Of a stretch of 64,000 bases of DNA, positions 46,965-58,835 are shown piece after piece. The DNA comes from Coleophoma eucalyptorum (lineage: Eukaryota > Ascomycota > Leotiomycetes > Helotiales > Dermateaceae). A model generated the notes under the pieces. The model saw only the letters and a list, made by a program, of their open reading frames with translations, was not told the origin of the DNA and ran no database searches. The translations under genes and the position numbers were made by a program. The stretch's first letter is position 1. Every line of letters starts with the position of its first letter. The stretch lies in contig JALRME010000032.1 of NCBI GenBank assembly GCA_026120035.1, positions 186,001 through 250,000 on the forward strand, read 5' to 3'.

Positions 46965-49111
46965 ACAAGCTGAATGTAGACGACCTCGTTTGATCCCGAG
47001 GCAGAGAGTGTGTGATGTGTATTGCGCAAGATCGGATTAAAGTTTGATTTAGATCTTCCGATTAGTTCTCTTGGTAGCACGTGATATTGCTATTTTAGAA
47101 CCCAAAGGAACAGTTTCAGCAGGCATGTGTTGTTATGTCTAAAAATACTTCAACTGTATAGTACATTTATGGAGCCGTATGCAGATGTAGGAGAGGTTTC
47201 TCAGGCCCTAGAAGATTAGTAACTTGGGCTGCAACGATTCGCTTGTAGACATAGATTCAAGCATTCGCTTGACACTTCCAGTAGGTTGGGAGTAGTGGCG
47301 CAATAGCTTCCAATGCGGAAATCTAGTGATTAGAAAAAAACAATCTAGAGTGATTGGGATTTTTCTGGCTTGAGATGTCGTGACGATCAATCATCTCAAT
47401 GTTTCACGTGATTGCCCTGAGTGTCTGGGTTTGCTGCTGAATGTACTGGATAGCCTCGCCCTGATTAGTAACTCATGGTCAGATTAGTGTGATGAAATCT
47501 AAGTATCCCGTCTTATCCGGTGTTCGTTGCTTGGCAATGCTGAAACTTGCTTGTCGCCCAGATTAATATGGGCATACTAGGACTAAGTTAGCTCTAGCTA
47601 CCTTCAAGTATTCAGCTTTCTCCGTTCTGCCGGGATTTCCAATCTAAGTATCCATTCGACGCTAAGGACTTATCCAGGGACTCTATATGATTGCTCCTCA
47701 GTGGCTACTTCTCCATGACTGCTTATATCTATACACGAGATATAATATCATTGGAATCAAGTTACAGCATCTGTGTAACAGTGGGCCCATATATACTCTA
47801 GTACTGCTGTCCACACACTTTATTAAAGTATTACAACATATCAATGCATCGTTAATATAGATTCATTCTCATCGAATTCCCAACCTTCACTTTGGGAACA
47901 ACTTTAAAATCTGAGTCGTCCAACGTCGTGGGGGGGGGGGGGAGGGTCGATAACATTAGGCTCGCCATCTCTCTGGAAAGGATTAAAGGACGTTCTGGGG
48001 ATTCTCGCAGATCTCATTGAAGGGTGTGATTGTCTTGATTTCGAGAAAAAAAGCCTCCTCGTCAGAATAATATCGCTCATTGTTTTCAAGTATTTCATTG
48101 TTCCGAATACAAGACTTTTCTCGTCATTGCTGTTCTGCCCAGATTTATACTTCTCTTCGTTAATATCCAATAAAACTCAGATGAAGCCTTCGGGTAATAC
48201 TACATATATTGGCCATGGGGCTCTCATAGCAGGCACCTAGGGTCAATTATATTGTTATGGTACTAATATATAAGCATAATATAGGTCTCGAACATATCGT
48301 CTAGTCCTATAGTAATTTCTAGCCAGCAACACAAAGCCCACGCTATGAATGTGGTGCGATACGTAACATGATGGAAGGTTGCTTGCTCATTCAGAGAATT
48401 AAGATAGCTCGTTGTTGCTGTACCGTGGCAGCTGCAACAACTGCAACTGGTGAGCAGATACCAAAAGGGCTAGGCTTGACACTTCTCAAGTTACGTGATC
48501 TCAGTATTTGCTTGTCTCGACATCCATTGATCTGATTCCATCTAGCAATTAGGGATGGGAATATGGTTTCCGTTCAGCTGAAGAACTATGGATAGCGAGT
48601 CAGGAATAACCCTAAAGAGGAGGTCTTTCTAGTTATGAAATTCGCCAGATTTACTCCGTACCGTGTGTGCCTCAATATCTTCCGCGTATGGACACATACA
48701 ACACATAACTCATGGACCTACGGTTTCGTCAACACGTCTACATCAATGGCACCACTAGAAGAAGACCTCAATTTGAATGACTATCGTGATAACCGAGTTT
48801 GCGGAGTTTCTTACCAATCATTGGTTTTTGTGAATGTGGTTCAAGTTGCTTAACTGAATAAGTAGTTAATTAAGGTCGACGACGTCATCTCTTTGTGCAC
48901 ACTTTAACAAGGGCTGGGAGATGGCACCTGATTCCACCTAACAAAAAAATGTATTTTGTTTTTCTATTTCAACTTGTTGGGTAGTATGCTGAAAAGCATT
49001 CCTTCTTCAATGTGCTAATCGCGGCTGAACACATAAAAAACCTCACCGACATCAGATTTGTAACCATACAGAATATGAAATAAGAGAATGGACTTCAACA
49101 AATCCTCAATA
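46965..49111. other. Intergenic region, AT-rich, with a 13-G tract
   Basis: About 2.1 kb without a supported gene. It is AT-rich at 47690-48300. A 13-G run sits at 47930-47942. A minus-strand frame at 47904-48170 begins with TTG and includes the poly-Pro readout of the G run, so I do not call it. A 72-residue plus frame at 48635-48853 has no features. Confidence 0.5.
47930..47942 (+). repeat. Poly(G) tract, 13 bases
   Basis: Thirteen consecutive G read directly; this is the second such tract in the window. Confidence 0.9.
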
Positions 49112-49224
49112 GGCGGTGTGGCAGAGTGGTCTAATGCGTGTGACTAGAATGTACAAGACTTTCGAAGTTCTGTAACAGCTATCACATTCTTTCGGGAGCA
49201 CAGGTTCGAATCCTGTCACCGTCG
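49112..49224 (+). tRNA. tRNA-Ser(AGA) with a 31-nt intron
   Basis: A class II tRNA. The acceptor stem GGCGGTG pairs with CACCGTC (one G-U), and the discriminator base is G as in tRNA-Ser. The D-arm is GGCAGAGTGGTCTAATGC, and the anticodon stem is TGTGA/TCACA. The loop is CTAGAAA after removal of the intron 49150-49180. The anticodon AGA is at 49146-49148. The variable arm is TTCTTTCGGGAGC and the T-arm ACAGG-TTCGAAT-CCTGT. The intron lies one base 3' of the anticodon, the canonical position for nuclear pre-tRNA introns. A T-rich stretch (49234-49253) follows and would end pol III transcription. Confidence 0.95.
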
Positions 49225-49720
49225 ATCTTGGGATTTCTTTTTGCCACTTTTTATTGAGAATAAATGAAGTTATCGATGCGAACGGTATTGTCTTGGCCAA
49301 CATTTTCTTTTTGCTGTCGATGCCGAGCCGTTAAGTGGACTCGACGAACCAGTTACCCGAGATGATAGGGCTGCACCCTTCCGGCCGGCTCGTCGGCGAA
49401 AGGGCAGTCGAAAGTGGCTGTATTTAGAACATGTATTCCCCTTCATCATAAGAGCTCTTTCGTATCTGTTATGACGCATGACATAAATATATGGATCGCT
49501 TCGGAACGTTATCCCAATCGTTCCCTCGCAGTGTGATCAATCGTGCTTCCATGGTATATTTTCGTCCAACTCCGTCCAGCTAAACACTCTTAAATAATGC
49601 AGGTAGTGAGGTACCCCTTGTTGTGGGTATCATTTTGTTCAATGTCCACATGTAACTCCAGATACGCCATCTTTTCACATCTGCAAAAATGTATACAAGC
49701 TGCCTCATCTTCAGTGTTGT
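49225..49720. other. Intergenic region between tRNA and bHLH gene
   Basis: About 0.5 kb. It starts with the T-rich pol III terminator. I see no gene. Confidence 0.5.
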
Positions 49721-50014
49721 TCATCGTCGTTCGTCCTCGGCAACCTGTCCCCCAAGCGCTTCTACTCTTCCAACCAGCCTTCTTCTTTCTGCCAGTTGCT
49801 CCCTCATAAACTCAACAGTCTTCTTCAATACCACACTCTCACTTCTACCCTGGCCCTCTAAGCCAGGTACAAGTTCTGTAAGACGATCAAAGCCCTCGCG
49901 GATAGCTTGTCTTCGTTTCTGCTCCGAGGCAATGTGGTTCGCTTTCTTCTCGTGCTCTGACAGACGCGGCTTCTCATCTGCAGCCGTCTGCGAATTGGAT
50001 GTTGGTGAGGACAT
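49721..50014 (-). CDS. Small bHLH transcription factor (Ino4/Max-like)
   Basis: An intronless gene of 97 aa. It consists almost entirely of a basic helix-loop-helix domain. The basic region HIASEQKRRQAIREGF has the H27-E31-R34/R35 set that reads the E-box CANNTG. Helix 1 is followed by a loop GLEGQGRSES and helix 2 (VVLKKTVEFMREQL). A short leucine-poor C-terminal helix runs to the end. In yeast the short partner Ino4 pairs with Ino2 to control phospholipid genes; an analogous role is inference. The ATG at 50014 is the first Met; the frame upstream has only a TTG start. It is divergent from the Maf-type gene, with 236 bp between ATGs. Confidence 0.88.
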   Translation of the reverse strand: MSSPTSNSQTAADEKPRLSEHEKKANHIASEQKRRQAIREGFDRLTELVPGLEGQGRSESVVLKKTVEFMREQLAERRRLVGRVEALGGQVAEDERR

Positions 50015-50250
50015 CTTGATCGAAGCGTAGCAGACCTTTTGATTTGACTTGGTTGGGGTGAGGTGAACCGACGTTGGATGGACTTGATGCGACAAGGCTC
50101 CCTCGGAAATCGCCAAGCCTTTCTATTTTAGGCAAAGTTCTTTCAGCCTCGCCAATGTGGATAAGGTAAACCAGGATGTATGAAGCCTTCCCAGATTCTT
50201 GGACCTGATCTGGTTCAACGTGAACTCTCCGCACCTCAAATCAATGAAAG

Positions 50251-51170
50251 ATGGCCGACGTTAAAGGATATGCTCCCCTTGCTGCAGATCCACCCAAGTA
50301 CGAGGATGCTGCGATTCAACACGGTGCTGCTCCTGCTACCAAGTTGCCAACTCGGCCAGCAAGAAGTGGGACTTTGCCTCGCGGCCCCTTTCCACTGGAT
50401 ATTCCAATTCTTCAGCAATTGAAAGAAAAAAGAGTGATTCTTGCATCAGCGAGCCCGAGGAGGAAACATTTGTTGGCGACAGTGAAGGCCCCTATTGTTT
50501 CAGTATTGGAGAAATGAAATTAACTAATTGACTTCAGATTGGCCTCGTCAACTTAGAAATTACACCTTCAACTAAGCCCGAAAACCTCTCCAAGACAGAA
50601 CTTACACCCTTCGAATATGTGCTTGCAACAGCTATACAGAAGTGCCAAGATGTCTACACCACAGCGCTTGAGAACTCAATCGCCTCTATTCCCGATCCCA
50701 CTGTTGTTATTTCTGCAGATACGATTATCGTGACGACGAGCGGCCGAATTTTAGAGAAGCCGCGGAGTGAAGCAGACCACATTGCGATGTTGAAGATGCT
50801 TCGGGATCAGGGTATGCATAGATGCTACACAGCCGTATGCGTCATGGCGCCGCGGGACGATGCACGACACCCTGGATACAATGAGGAAACGACGGTGGAG
50901 GAGACAAGGGTCTTCTTCGATCAGAAGATAACCGACGACCTGATCTTGGCGTATGTCAAAACGAGGGAGGGTGTGGACAAAGCTGGTGGTTACGGAATGC
51001 AAGGTATGGGAGCTTTACTCATAGAGAAGGTTGAAGGTACTCCGGATTCGGTAGTCGGCTTACCGGTCAAGAAGACGCTGGAGTTAATTGAGAGAGCTGT
51101 GTTCAATCAGGAAGATGATGGAGATGGTGAAGAGAGTGATGTTGATGAAGACTACAGGGCAGGGAAATGA
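50251..51170 (+). CDS. Maf/HAM1-type nucleoside triphosphate pyrophosphatase
   Basis: The exons are 50251-50481 and 50538-51170, in phase, giving 287 aa. Maf-family enzymes hydrolyse non-canonical or modified NTPs such as dTTP/UTP and m5UTP. The Maf signature is complete: VILASASPRRKHLL (63-75), then VISADTIIV with the catalytic Asp, ILEKP, and KAGGYGMQGMGALLIEKVEG followed by VGLPV. The N-terminal about 55 residues are a Pro/Ala-rich extension not found in bacterial Maf, and the C-terminus is a short acidic tail. The start is the first ATG after a leader of about 240 bp shared with the bHLH gene. Confidence 0.93.
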
Positions 51171-51475
51171 GGAAGGTGGCAATGTCAGAAATATCCTGGA
51201 TATAGATCATAAGGCGCAGTGTTTTCCAAGGGTAACTTTCAGAAAACCAAGAGCAAGGCAACAAACATCAGCTTTTATATAGCAGATAGAAAATTTCTTT
51301 AATTACACCTGAAGCCTCATCGGCCTCGTGCGGAAATTCATGGCGTGACTGAAAGAGGAATATATTTTACTAACTAAAAAACTTGGTTCAGGGGATATTT
51401 AAATCCAGGAAACTACTAGCGAGTAAGAAGATATATTTTGTGAGGCTCAATACCAATCAATAGTCCAATCCCATC
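51171..51475. other. Intergenic region, about 300 bp
   Basis: A short convergent spacer between the Maf-type and methyltransferase genes. Nothing seen beyond 3' flanks. Confidence 0.5.
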
Positions 51476-52652
51476 TCATGCAAGCCTTCCAAAGATACGC
51501 CACCAACACTTTACGCCATTAGCATCGCCCTCAGCCTCCCAATCGTCATAACAGACCCAATCACCACCTTCCAATCTCCCGATCTTAGCCTGGTTCAAGA
51601 ATATTTCTAGATCCCTAGCAAGCTTTTTGGTATGTCCGTCACGCAACGGCACCGCGACAAGAGCACGGGAATCTTGGTTTCGTGCTAGGAACTGCGATAT
51701 AATGTTTGCTACCATCTGCGGATGTTCGTCATCATATAGGGAATCCGCTGCAATGATTAACTGTAATCACTATTAGTTAAGAAACACAAACATTGGGATG
51801 GGAGGGTGCACTTCGTATGATTTACTCTGCGGCTGGGCGACCATCCAATCCAGAGGCTGAACAACAATTTCCCCACCTCTCTCCTCAATCACTTCTCTGT
51901 TGTCCTTTGCATTCTTTTCTAGGTTCTCACAGATTTCGGGTAGATCTGTAAGAACGACTTGGCACTGCCAGATAGCTGCAGCAGCGAGCCCGACCAAACC
52001 CGTACCTGAACCTAGCTCCAAAACAGATAGCTGCTCAGACTCGCCTTGTGCAAATATGTGTTGCAGATAATTTGCTTGTAGATCCTCGAGTTCCTTTGCC
52101 ATGGTAAACGCGGTACCCCAAGTCTTGAACCCAAGATTGTCTCCAGTTATTGGTGGCTCTCGAATCTCAAGTGAGATTGATGGACAGGTTTTTGATTCTG
52201 GGATTGTCCAAAGACGGACCATCTCAGGCATGGCTATACATTTGAGATCAGTAATGCTCTTGGATGGACGCCACACCAAGTAGAACAACATACCAGAACG
52301 GCCACACCTCTCGGCTATCCTCTTGCTCGCTTCATCCCAGATCTCCTCCCTCCTCTCCATGGCCGTGTCCTCGTCAACATCATTTGAGAACCACTTTAAC
52401 GGATTAGAGGCTATAATAGATAGATAACTAGATATGGCCTTGGTATCTTCTGTTGATGTTGCCTCTAAACCCTCACCGCGCCAGGTTGGTGGCTTGACCT
52501 TGAGACGAGATAGAACTTCTTTGAGAGTCGCATATGAAGGCTTCTGATATACATTAGGGAGATCGAGGACTATTGACAAGGTCAAATATGAAATAACCCC
52601 ACGGCATAGAACGGTATTTACCATTCAAAGGCTCATCGCTTGGCAAAGCCAT
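51476..52652 (-). CDS. SAM-dependent methyltransferase, family 16 (METTL21/Rrg1-like)
   Basis: The exons are 52652-52622, 52569-52297, 52233-51812 and 51760-51476, in phase, giving 336 aa. The Rossmann-type core has motif I LELGSGTGLVGLAAA, motif II-like VVLTDLPEICENLEKN and the conserved LDWMVAQP/LIIAADSLYDDEHP block (motif post-II/acid-loop). This combination is that of family-16 lysine/histidine methyltransferases, which modify translation factors, chaperones and similar proteins; in fungi some are annotated as Rrg1-like. The N-terminal about 145 residues are an extension with no recognised fold. Intron 3 has an unusual donor GTGCAC, required by phase. The substrate cannot be predicted from sequence. 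Confidence 0.85.
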
Positions 52653-52935
52653 GGTTAGCTGTTCAGTGCGTCTGCTCAAAACGTATGGAAATCGCTTCGA
52701 TTTAATGTCAGATTTTCTGGCCGGCCCTGCACCTACTAGAATTGTCGAGCAGACCTCTCAGGTACGATCTACTAAGTCGTACGCGTGAAAACAAGTCCGT
52801 ATCGTTGGCGCCTTGCGCGTCAGGCACTACCGTCTCATAATGAATCTGCCTTTACAGAACGCGTTCTCTGCTTTAATGTGATAACAAGCTCAGAGCCACA
52901 TCAACAGTCCAAATACCAAGTGTCAAGCTTTCAAG

Positions 52936-54826
52936 ATGGCTGCGCCCCTAAAAATCCCGATCGAATTGATGGAGGATAAAGAAGCGCTCAAGAAAATTCT
53001 GGTGAGTGTCCTATCGTTCGTTAGTCAGCTCATCCTCAGGCATCGCAGCGTGGCAGTTTTGCGGGGATCTTTCCGCTCCCTGTCGCTGTGCATACATCGA
53101 CATGGCTCGCCCGTCGTTCACTTATTTCACGTTTCCCATACACTCTTCTCATTATATCGATAACCTTTGACACTGTCACCACAGCTCTGCAAACTAATCG
53201 TTATTGCAGGGAGGCCATCCTTTTAATGGACAAACAGAGCCATTGAAAGTCTTCAAAGCTGGCGCAAATATGATTGAAGCTATCTTCTTCGCGCGATTCC
53301 TCCCTCAGGAAGGTATGTATTCCAATATAATGTAGCAGATCCAGAAGTCCAGAATAGATCAATACCAGTACCCAGGATCTCTTTGCCCTCAGCTTCGAAA
53401 CAAGCTCGCCATCTTTTATACATAACACGTGATCAAGCGTTGCTAATGTCTATCTAGGAACTCGAGTTGTCTATCAGAGTCCACCTGGCTCAGTCGTGCC
53501 AGAAGAAGGTGTCAACAAGTCCAGACTGTTTGATTTTGAAGTACTCTCTGAATATGTAATCCCACGACAAGCCTTCTGCAACAGGATTGTCACTATCAAG
53601 GATCCGGATTACAAGTACCACATCATCGGCCACCCGGTCTGTATTCAAGACCCGAAGTATGAGCGCAACGAGTTCATGTTCAACTTCTGCATTGTCATTC
53701 GTGTTGACATTAAACCAACTCCGTATAAGACTGCCGTTCGACGTCTTGCCGGTCACTTCACGGAGATGGAAATCCAGAGTCAGTTCTTGAGCCAGATCGA
53801 TGAGTCTAATACACAAGAGCGTCGTGCAATTGGTCCATTGTTGGAGATCATCAAGGAGGATCTGAACAACTACAATGAATGTAACGTTCCAGTCGGTAAG
53901 CTCAGACCTATCCTCTTCACCTTAAAGAAACCTCAAAGCTAACAATCTATCAAGATGATGCCAACACAATCAACATGAAACTCTTCACAATCCACGCCAC
54001 GCCTCCGCATATAAAGAGCTGGCACGTTCCAATCTTAAAGACAAAAGTCAACGACATTGTGGACGATACATGGGATCTTTCCATGCAAAAGGTAATCAAA
54101 GAGATCGACGGCATCAAGGACGTCAGGCGAATTGCACATGATGCAGACGTGGCCTTAAAACTCACGAAAATCGCGCTTCGTCATCTGGCGTACTACGAAA
54201 CCATCATAGTCCTCGACATGTTCCTGTTCGGGAACATCTACCAGCCCACCGCTGAGGTGAAAGATTTCATCGACGATAAGGACGATATGCAGATGGAGTG
54301 CGGAAACTACTGCCTGATCAATGGACCACGCATCGATAATTTCTACCTCTGCCGCTTGTTCACTTCCTTGATTACGGGTCGTACGTTGAAAGAGTGGATC
54401 AAGATGCATCTTGATCAAGGATTTGAAATCTTAAAGTTTGTTGATGTGAGACGCTTCATTCACTATGGTTTGGTGAAGGGTTTGATCTACCGCGTTCACA
54501 AATATGCGATTTCACACCAGCATCTCTTGGAGAAAGCTACTACCTCCCCACCGCACTCAATCCCTGCTTCTAACACCACTGCGCCTTCTACAACTTCTAC
54601 GCCGGGTACTGGCACTTTATCTGGGGCTACTGCACAAACTCCCGTTCCAGGACATGGTCATGCAATAGAAACACCAGCATCACCAAAAGACCATTCACTG
54701 TACAAGTACACCGATGGCTGCCACCCGTTTGACCAGATTACGACTGAGAAGAACATGGGCGATCCAAAGATCATGGATTCTCTTCGAAAGTGGCCCAAAG
54801 GAGATCTAGAGGTTATGTATCGCTGA
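52936..54826 (+). CDS. NPR2: Nitrogen permease regulator 2 (SEACIT/GATOR1 subunit)
   Basis: The exons are 52936-53001, 53210-53312, 53458-53895 and 53955-54826, in phase, giving 492 aa. Npr2 pairs with Npr3 and Iml1 in SEACIT, which turns off TORC1 under amino-acid or nitrogen limitation at the vacuole. The Nprl2 longin-like N-terminus is clear: MIEAIFFARFLPQE, then VIPRQAFCNRIVTI, YHIIGHPVCIQDPKYERNE and FMFNFCIVI. The central LHATP-like FTIHATPPHI, QKVIKEIDGIKDVRRIAHDAD and MECGNYCLINGPRIDN blocks follow. A Ser/Thr/Pro-rich insert occupies about residues 395-440. The C-terminal RWPKGDLEVMY-like segment is a WHx region. The first ATG (52936) adds 42 residues before the Met that starts most Npr2 proteins (M43, at 53270), so the start is uncertain. 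Confidence 0.93.
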
Positions 54827-55351
54827 TGAAGATTTGCTAGCGCATTACGTGCTCAGAAAGAAGGATCCACAAACGGTATTTGACTATGGCGTTTTACTGG
54901 CTTTTCACTGAAAATAAAGGAGCAAATACCCCTGGGTGAAAATGGAGTTCGTGATTAGATTTAGGAGTTCACTGGCGTTCTGCATTAGGCCTAAGGTGTT
55001 TTGACTATAATTGACATTATGCACATTCAACCAATGGTACTTATTTTCATATATTCTTTGCTTGAACTCGTCGCTTTGTGCAAATATAAGACAATAGAAT
55101 AAAGCAGCTTGAACAGAAAGCTCAATGTGAACGCATCTTGATTGCAAGTGTGCGGTTTCAAACCCTCTACCCAGAGCCCAATACAAAGCGTGCTCATGCT
55201 ATCGAAAGTATTAATGCAGGCCCGGAGGATGTAATGACAGAATAAGATCTTAAGAGGATGTATCCTAAGATGAAAACCCCAATATTGGCGCAAATTCCTA
55301 TCTGTTGCTAATTCAAAATAGAACTGTGCTTACGTGCTAAGTGTTGAGTGC
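54827..55351. other. Intergenic region, about 0.5 kb
   Basis: A convergent spacer between NPR2 and the unknown 710-residue gene; AT-rich. Nothing else was seen. Confidence 0.5.
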
Positions 55352-58202
55352 CTAAACACGTAACTTTTTCTCACAATGCTGACCATCATCAACTTCGCCT
55401 TTGCGCTTCAGGGTGCCTTCAAAAGTTGGATCTGACGGTGCAATTTCTTGAACTTCGTTTTTTGCAAATGCTTGGGCACGTTGCAGAACTCTTTCTTTAT
55501 ATTCCTTCAACGTAACCAGAGTACCCGTCTCGTCATCAACGACAATTCTCATGCTGCCTTCCGCCTATCCTTATGTTATTACTATGTTGAAACTGTAGAG
55601 TATACAATTACCTTAGCAGACTCTTCAGCAAAGAGTAGGTGAACATTTTCGTCAAAGGTTGCGCTGGTTCTGAAAATCCCTGACGAGACTGGTTGTTTGG
55701 TTAAACCAGTACCAATATCGGTCTTATGTTGGACTCCAGAACCAAGAGCTAAATCGTCCATAACAATCAGCTTTTCTTTGACAAGCCCACTACTATATCC
55801 TGGACTTTTAGTATAATTTGTATCCCAGTGCTTCAGAAGCGTCTCATTTGGATCTTGCAAAGCAGCCACAGCCCATTCTTCTAAGAACAGCCCGGCTTTT
55901 TGAGCAGCATGGAAGTCTGTCCTCAGAAATGGTAATGCCAGAAAACAGAGTTCCCCAGAGTCGAGTCGTTGCCAGAGAAGGTGGCAGTGAAGATTATTCC
56001 TCAGATTTGTAGACGTTGTATCGGCTATGAAAATATTGAGGAGATTTTCTAGTGTATTTTCCATGCATAGGATAATGTGTCCATTTACAATGATAGTAGA
56101 GGTGCTGAATTTGGTATGCTTAGAATCTCCCGTCTTTTCCTGAGGGGCTAAAACAATTAGTAAAGGTCTAAATTTTCGTAAAGTATGGGCAGGACAAGAT
56201 TGGTTGTGAAGATCAAGTTAGGCTTGGTCTAAACATAAACCGAATATACTGGCTTCGTTGGGAGTTTACATACTATTGAGTTGTGCCATCGCGCTAATGT
56301 TTAACACCGGACTTGATTTTTCATGAGATGAAGTCTCTCCCAGATCTATCTCATCGTCGTAATGGAGTCTGCCATACTCTGGGTCTTTTGGAATGGGTCT
56401 CTTCTCTGAGTTGACCCATTCTTGTGATGCACTAGGGCAGGTTTTGGGCTTCAATGGTTGCTTTTCTGGGCTTGATATAGCATGCTTGAGAGCCCGACTA
56501 TCTATAGGCTCGGCATCCTTATATCCCGGTCGATAATAATCACCGTGGGAAGCGAGTGCAGAGCCTAGTGGTGTATAAAAGTCCCCGCGAGGCAACCGGT
56601 TCTCTGTATGGCCTCCTTCGGGCATGGAAGCGGGTGCTCGAACAGTAGCACTTGCTACAGATCGAGTTGAGGCTTTGGATAAACCCGACTCTCCAGAAGA
56701 AACCTTGGTATCCACAGAATTTGGATAAAAACCAAGGTCCGTTGTACGACCTGAAGCCTTTCGAGAGGACTGTTTGCCTCTAGAACTTATAGGGTCTGGA
56801 CTCTTTTTCTTCTGTGAGCTTTGGACCGTTGACCGGCTAGGCAAACTGCGGTTTCTTCTTGGCAATGCTACAGAGAACTTAGGGTTCTCAATAGGGACTG
56901 GTGCAGCTGCTATGCACCTTTGGGCTTTGTTTACCAATACAGCATCCCACTGTTTCCGTTAGCCATTTACGATAATTTTGAGTAAATTTGTGCAAAAAAT
57001 AACCTACATTATACTCATACGGTAGCGGTTGCGTGCCAGGGAACTGTTCTTGAGAGACTACAGTCTGATAAGTAGATAGTCAGGTGAAACGATCACGTTA
57101 TTGCTTACACCATTGTTCCCAAACCAGTCTCTGAGCATACCACTGGCGGTAGTGGCGGCTACAGTCTTTGAAGTTTCGATTGGCCTCATCGCGCCTTTTC
57201 TGAAGAGTAATAAAAAACTCTCTACGAAATCCTCCAGCCACCGCCTTCAGCTCCATCTCTTTTTCCAAGGAGGAATATTGATCACCAAAGTGGTGAGTCT
57301 CCAAAGGTGTAACAGATTGCCCCATACCTGGCGGTGTGTTCTTCAGAATATAGTTGACTTCCCTGTAGAGGTTGGATATTCATGTTAGTCAAATTTCGCG
57401 CTGCTTATACGCTCTTATCAAGCCTCTCACTGCAATTTATCGTTAAGGCTTTGGGAAGGGTCAACAGAGATTGAACACGTACCGTTCTTTAGTAGCATAA
57501 TTGTCACTGAACCGCTCCTGCTGGCTAGCGCGTCTGACTGGAGTCTGGTAATTTCCAGAAGCCATGAATGACGCCACTGCAGAGCTGAAGCCTTCAGGGG
57601 AAGTTGTTTGAGCTTGTCTTTGGGGATATGGGTTATTCTGTGTATGCTGACTTGGACCACCAGTTTTCTGATTATTTTTTGGACTTGTCTCTACGACGGT
57701 GTGACAGGTTATAGTGTTTTGGTGAGATGGTGGGTTAAGCTGCCTATGACCACTATTTGGCAAGTCGGATCTCTGCGAAATATTGACTACTCGTACATTA
57801 GCTAGTATTTCAACTCCATTGAGTTTTGAGCTCAACCTGTAGAGTAAGAAGGAACGGGCGTTGATTCTTGCTGAGTACGATTTGGGCTGGGAATAGGCAT
57901 GCTTTCAGAGGGCCCTGTGTTATAAGTATGATATCAGCAACCTTTTCAGTAAGGGCAGTTGGATCGAGAAGGAAATAAGATCTAGCATCGTAGATTACCG
58001 TTGACTGACAGAAGTGGTTCCATAGTGAATCGACTACAAGCCATTGTAAGTAGATGGTGTCAGTCTCTGTGGCGAATTGTGCTGGAACAGAAACAAGCTC
58101 GCGATCGTAGACACGCTGGAACGTGTCTTCTGGTATGCCGCTCTGAGTAGCTTTCTGCTTCAGTACCTTTAACATAGACGGGTCTATCATGTCAAGATAC
58201 AT
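55352..58202 (-). CDS. Protein of unknown function, 710 aa, multi-exon
   Basis: Seven exons (58202-57942, 57886-57483, 57362-57109, 57057-57008, 56949-56274, 56147-55612, 55564-55352) join in phase with no stop, so this is one gene. Residues 1-130 look like a folded domain (MYLDMIDPSMLKVLKQKATQ start, QWLVVDSLWNHFC, then GVEILANVRVVNIS). A disordered Ser/Gln/Pro linker follows. A helical, basic region (about 230-310, with FITLQKRRDEANRNFKD and YAQRLVWEQWFSQ) comes next, then a long low-complexity basic stretch. The C-terminal half has a second folded segment (about 475-640, LHCHLLWQRLDSGELCFLAL). It ends in a Lys-rich tail KRKGEVDDGQHCEKKLRV. There is no signal peptide or membrane segment, so it is probably nuclear. 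I do not recognise the family. Confidence 0.75.
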
Positions 58203-58835
58203 CGTTTTGGGTGTTCTTCAGTGCATTGATGGTTGGTGAGAAGTTGTTGATGAGAAGGGAAGGTTTCAACTTTTACGATGTGTGTAACCGAAGATGATAT
58301 GGAAGCAAACAACAGGGGAAAATAAAACCAAACAATACCAACATCAGACTAATACTATTTTACTGCCAACGCGAATTCAGTTCTGCCGAAGCCGAGAGCT
58401 TTCCAAGTCCAAGCAGGAACGCCTGACAGGTAAAAGTATCATTATCTAGAACTTACCATAAGTACCCACAATGTCCTAACCTTTGGGTTTAATAGCACCT
58501 GCAGCACATGTCCAACTACAAAGAGATTATAGAAAAGAATTTAATCTGAAAGTAAGTCTTATTAAGTTGTGTAATTGGTCAGGGAGGGCTGAACAAAAAA
58601 AGCTGAGATTACGCTCTTAAAGGAATTGTACCCTTTAGCCGACTGTTTACCAAAACTCTGGTAAAGCAGTGCTACCTGGCTCAGAAAGGTTACTTTGCAT
58701 AGTATCTACAAAGTTCAAAGTAACAAACAAAGCAAGGTATCACGATCTTTCTATGCCGTTATTCTTGAACGCTCTCAAGCATTGATATCGTTGAGTTTCA
58801 AAACACAATCTTCCACAGATTCCATGCAAACATAG
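58203..58835. other. Intergenic region, about 0.6 kb
   Basis: Upstream region of the unknown 710-residue gene and 3' flank of the 2EXR gene. Nothing else was seen. Confidence 0.5.

Noticed and set aside
47904..48170. 88-residue minus frame
   Set aside because: Begins with TTG, and its proline run is only the translation of a poly(G) tract.
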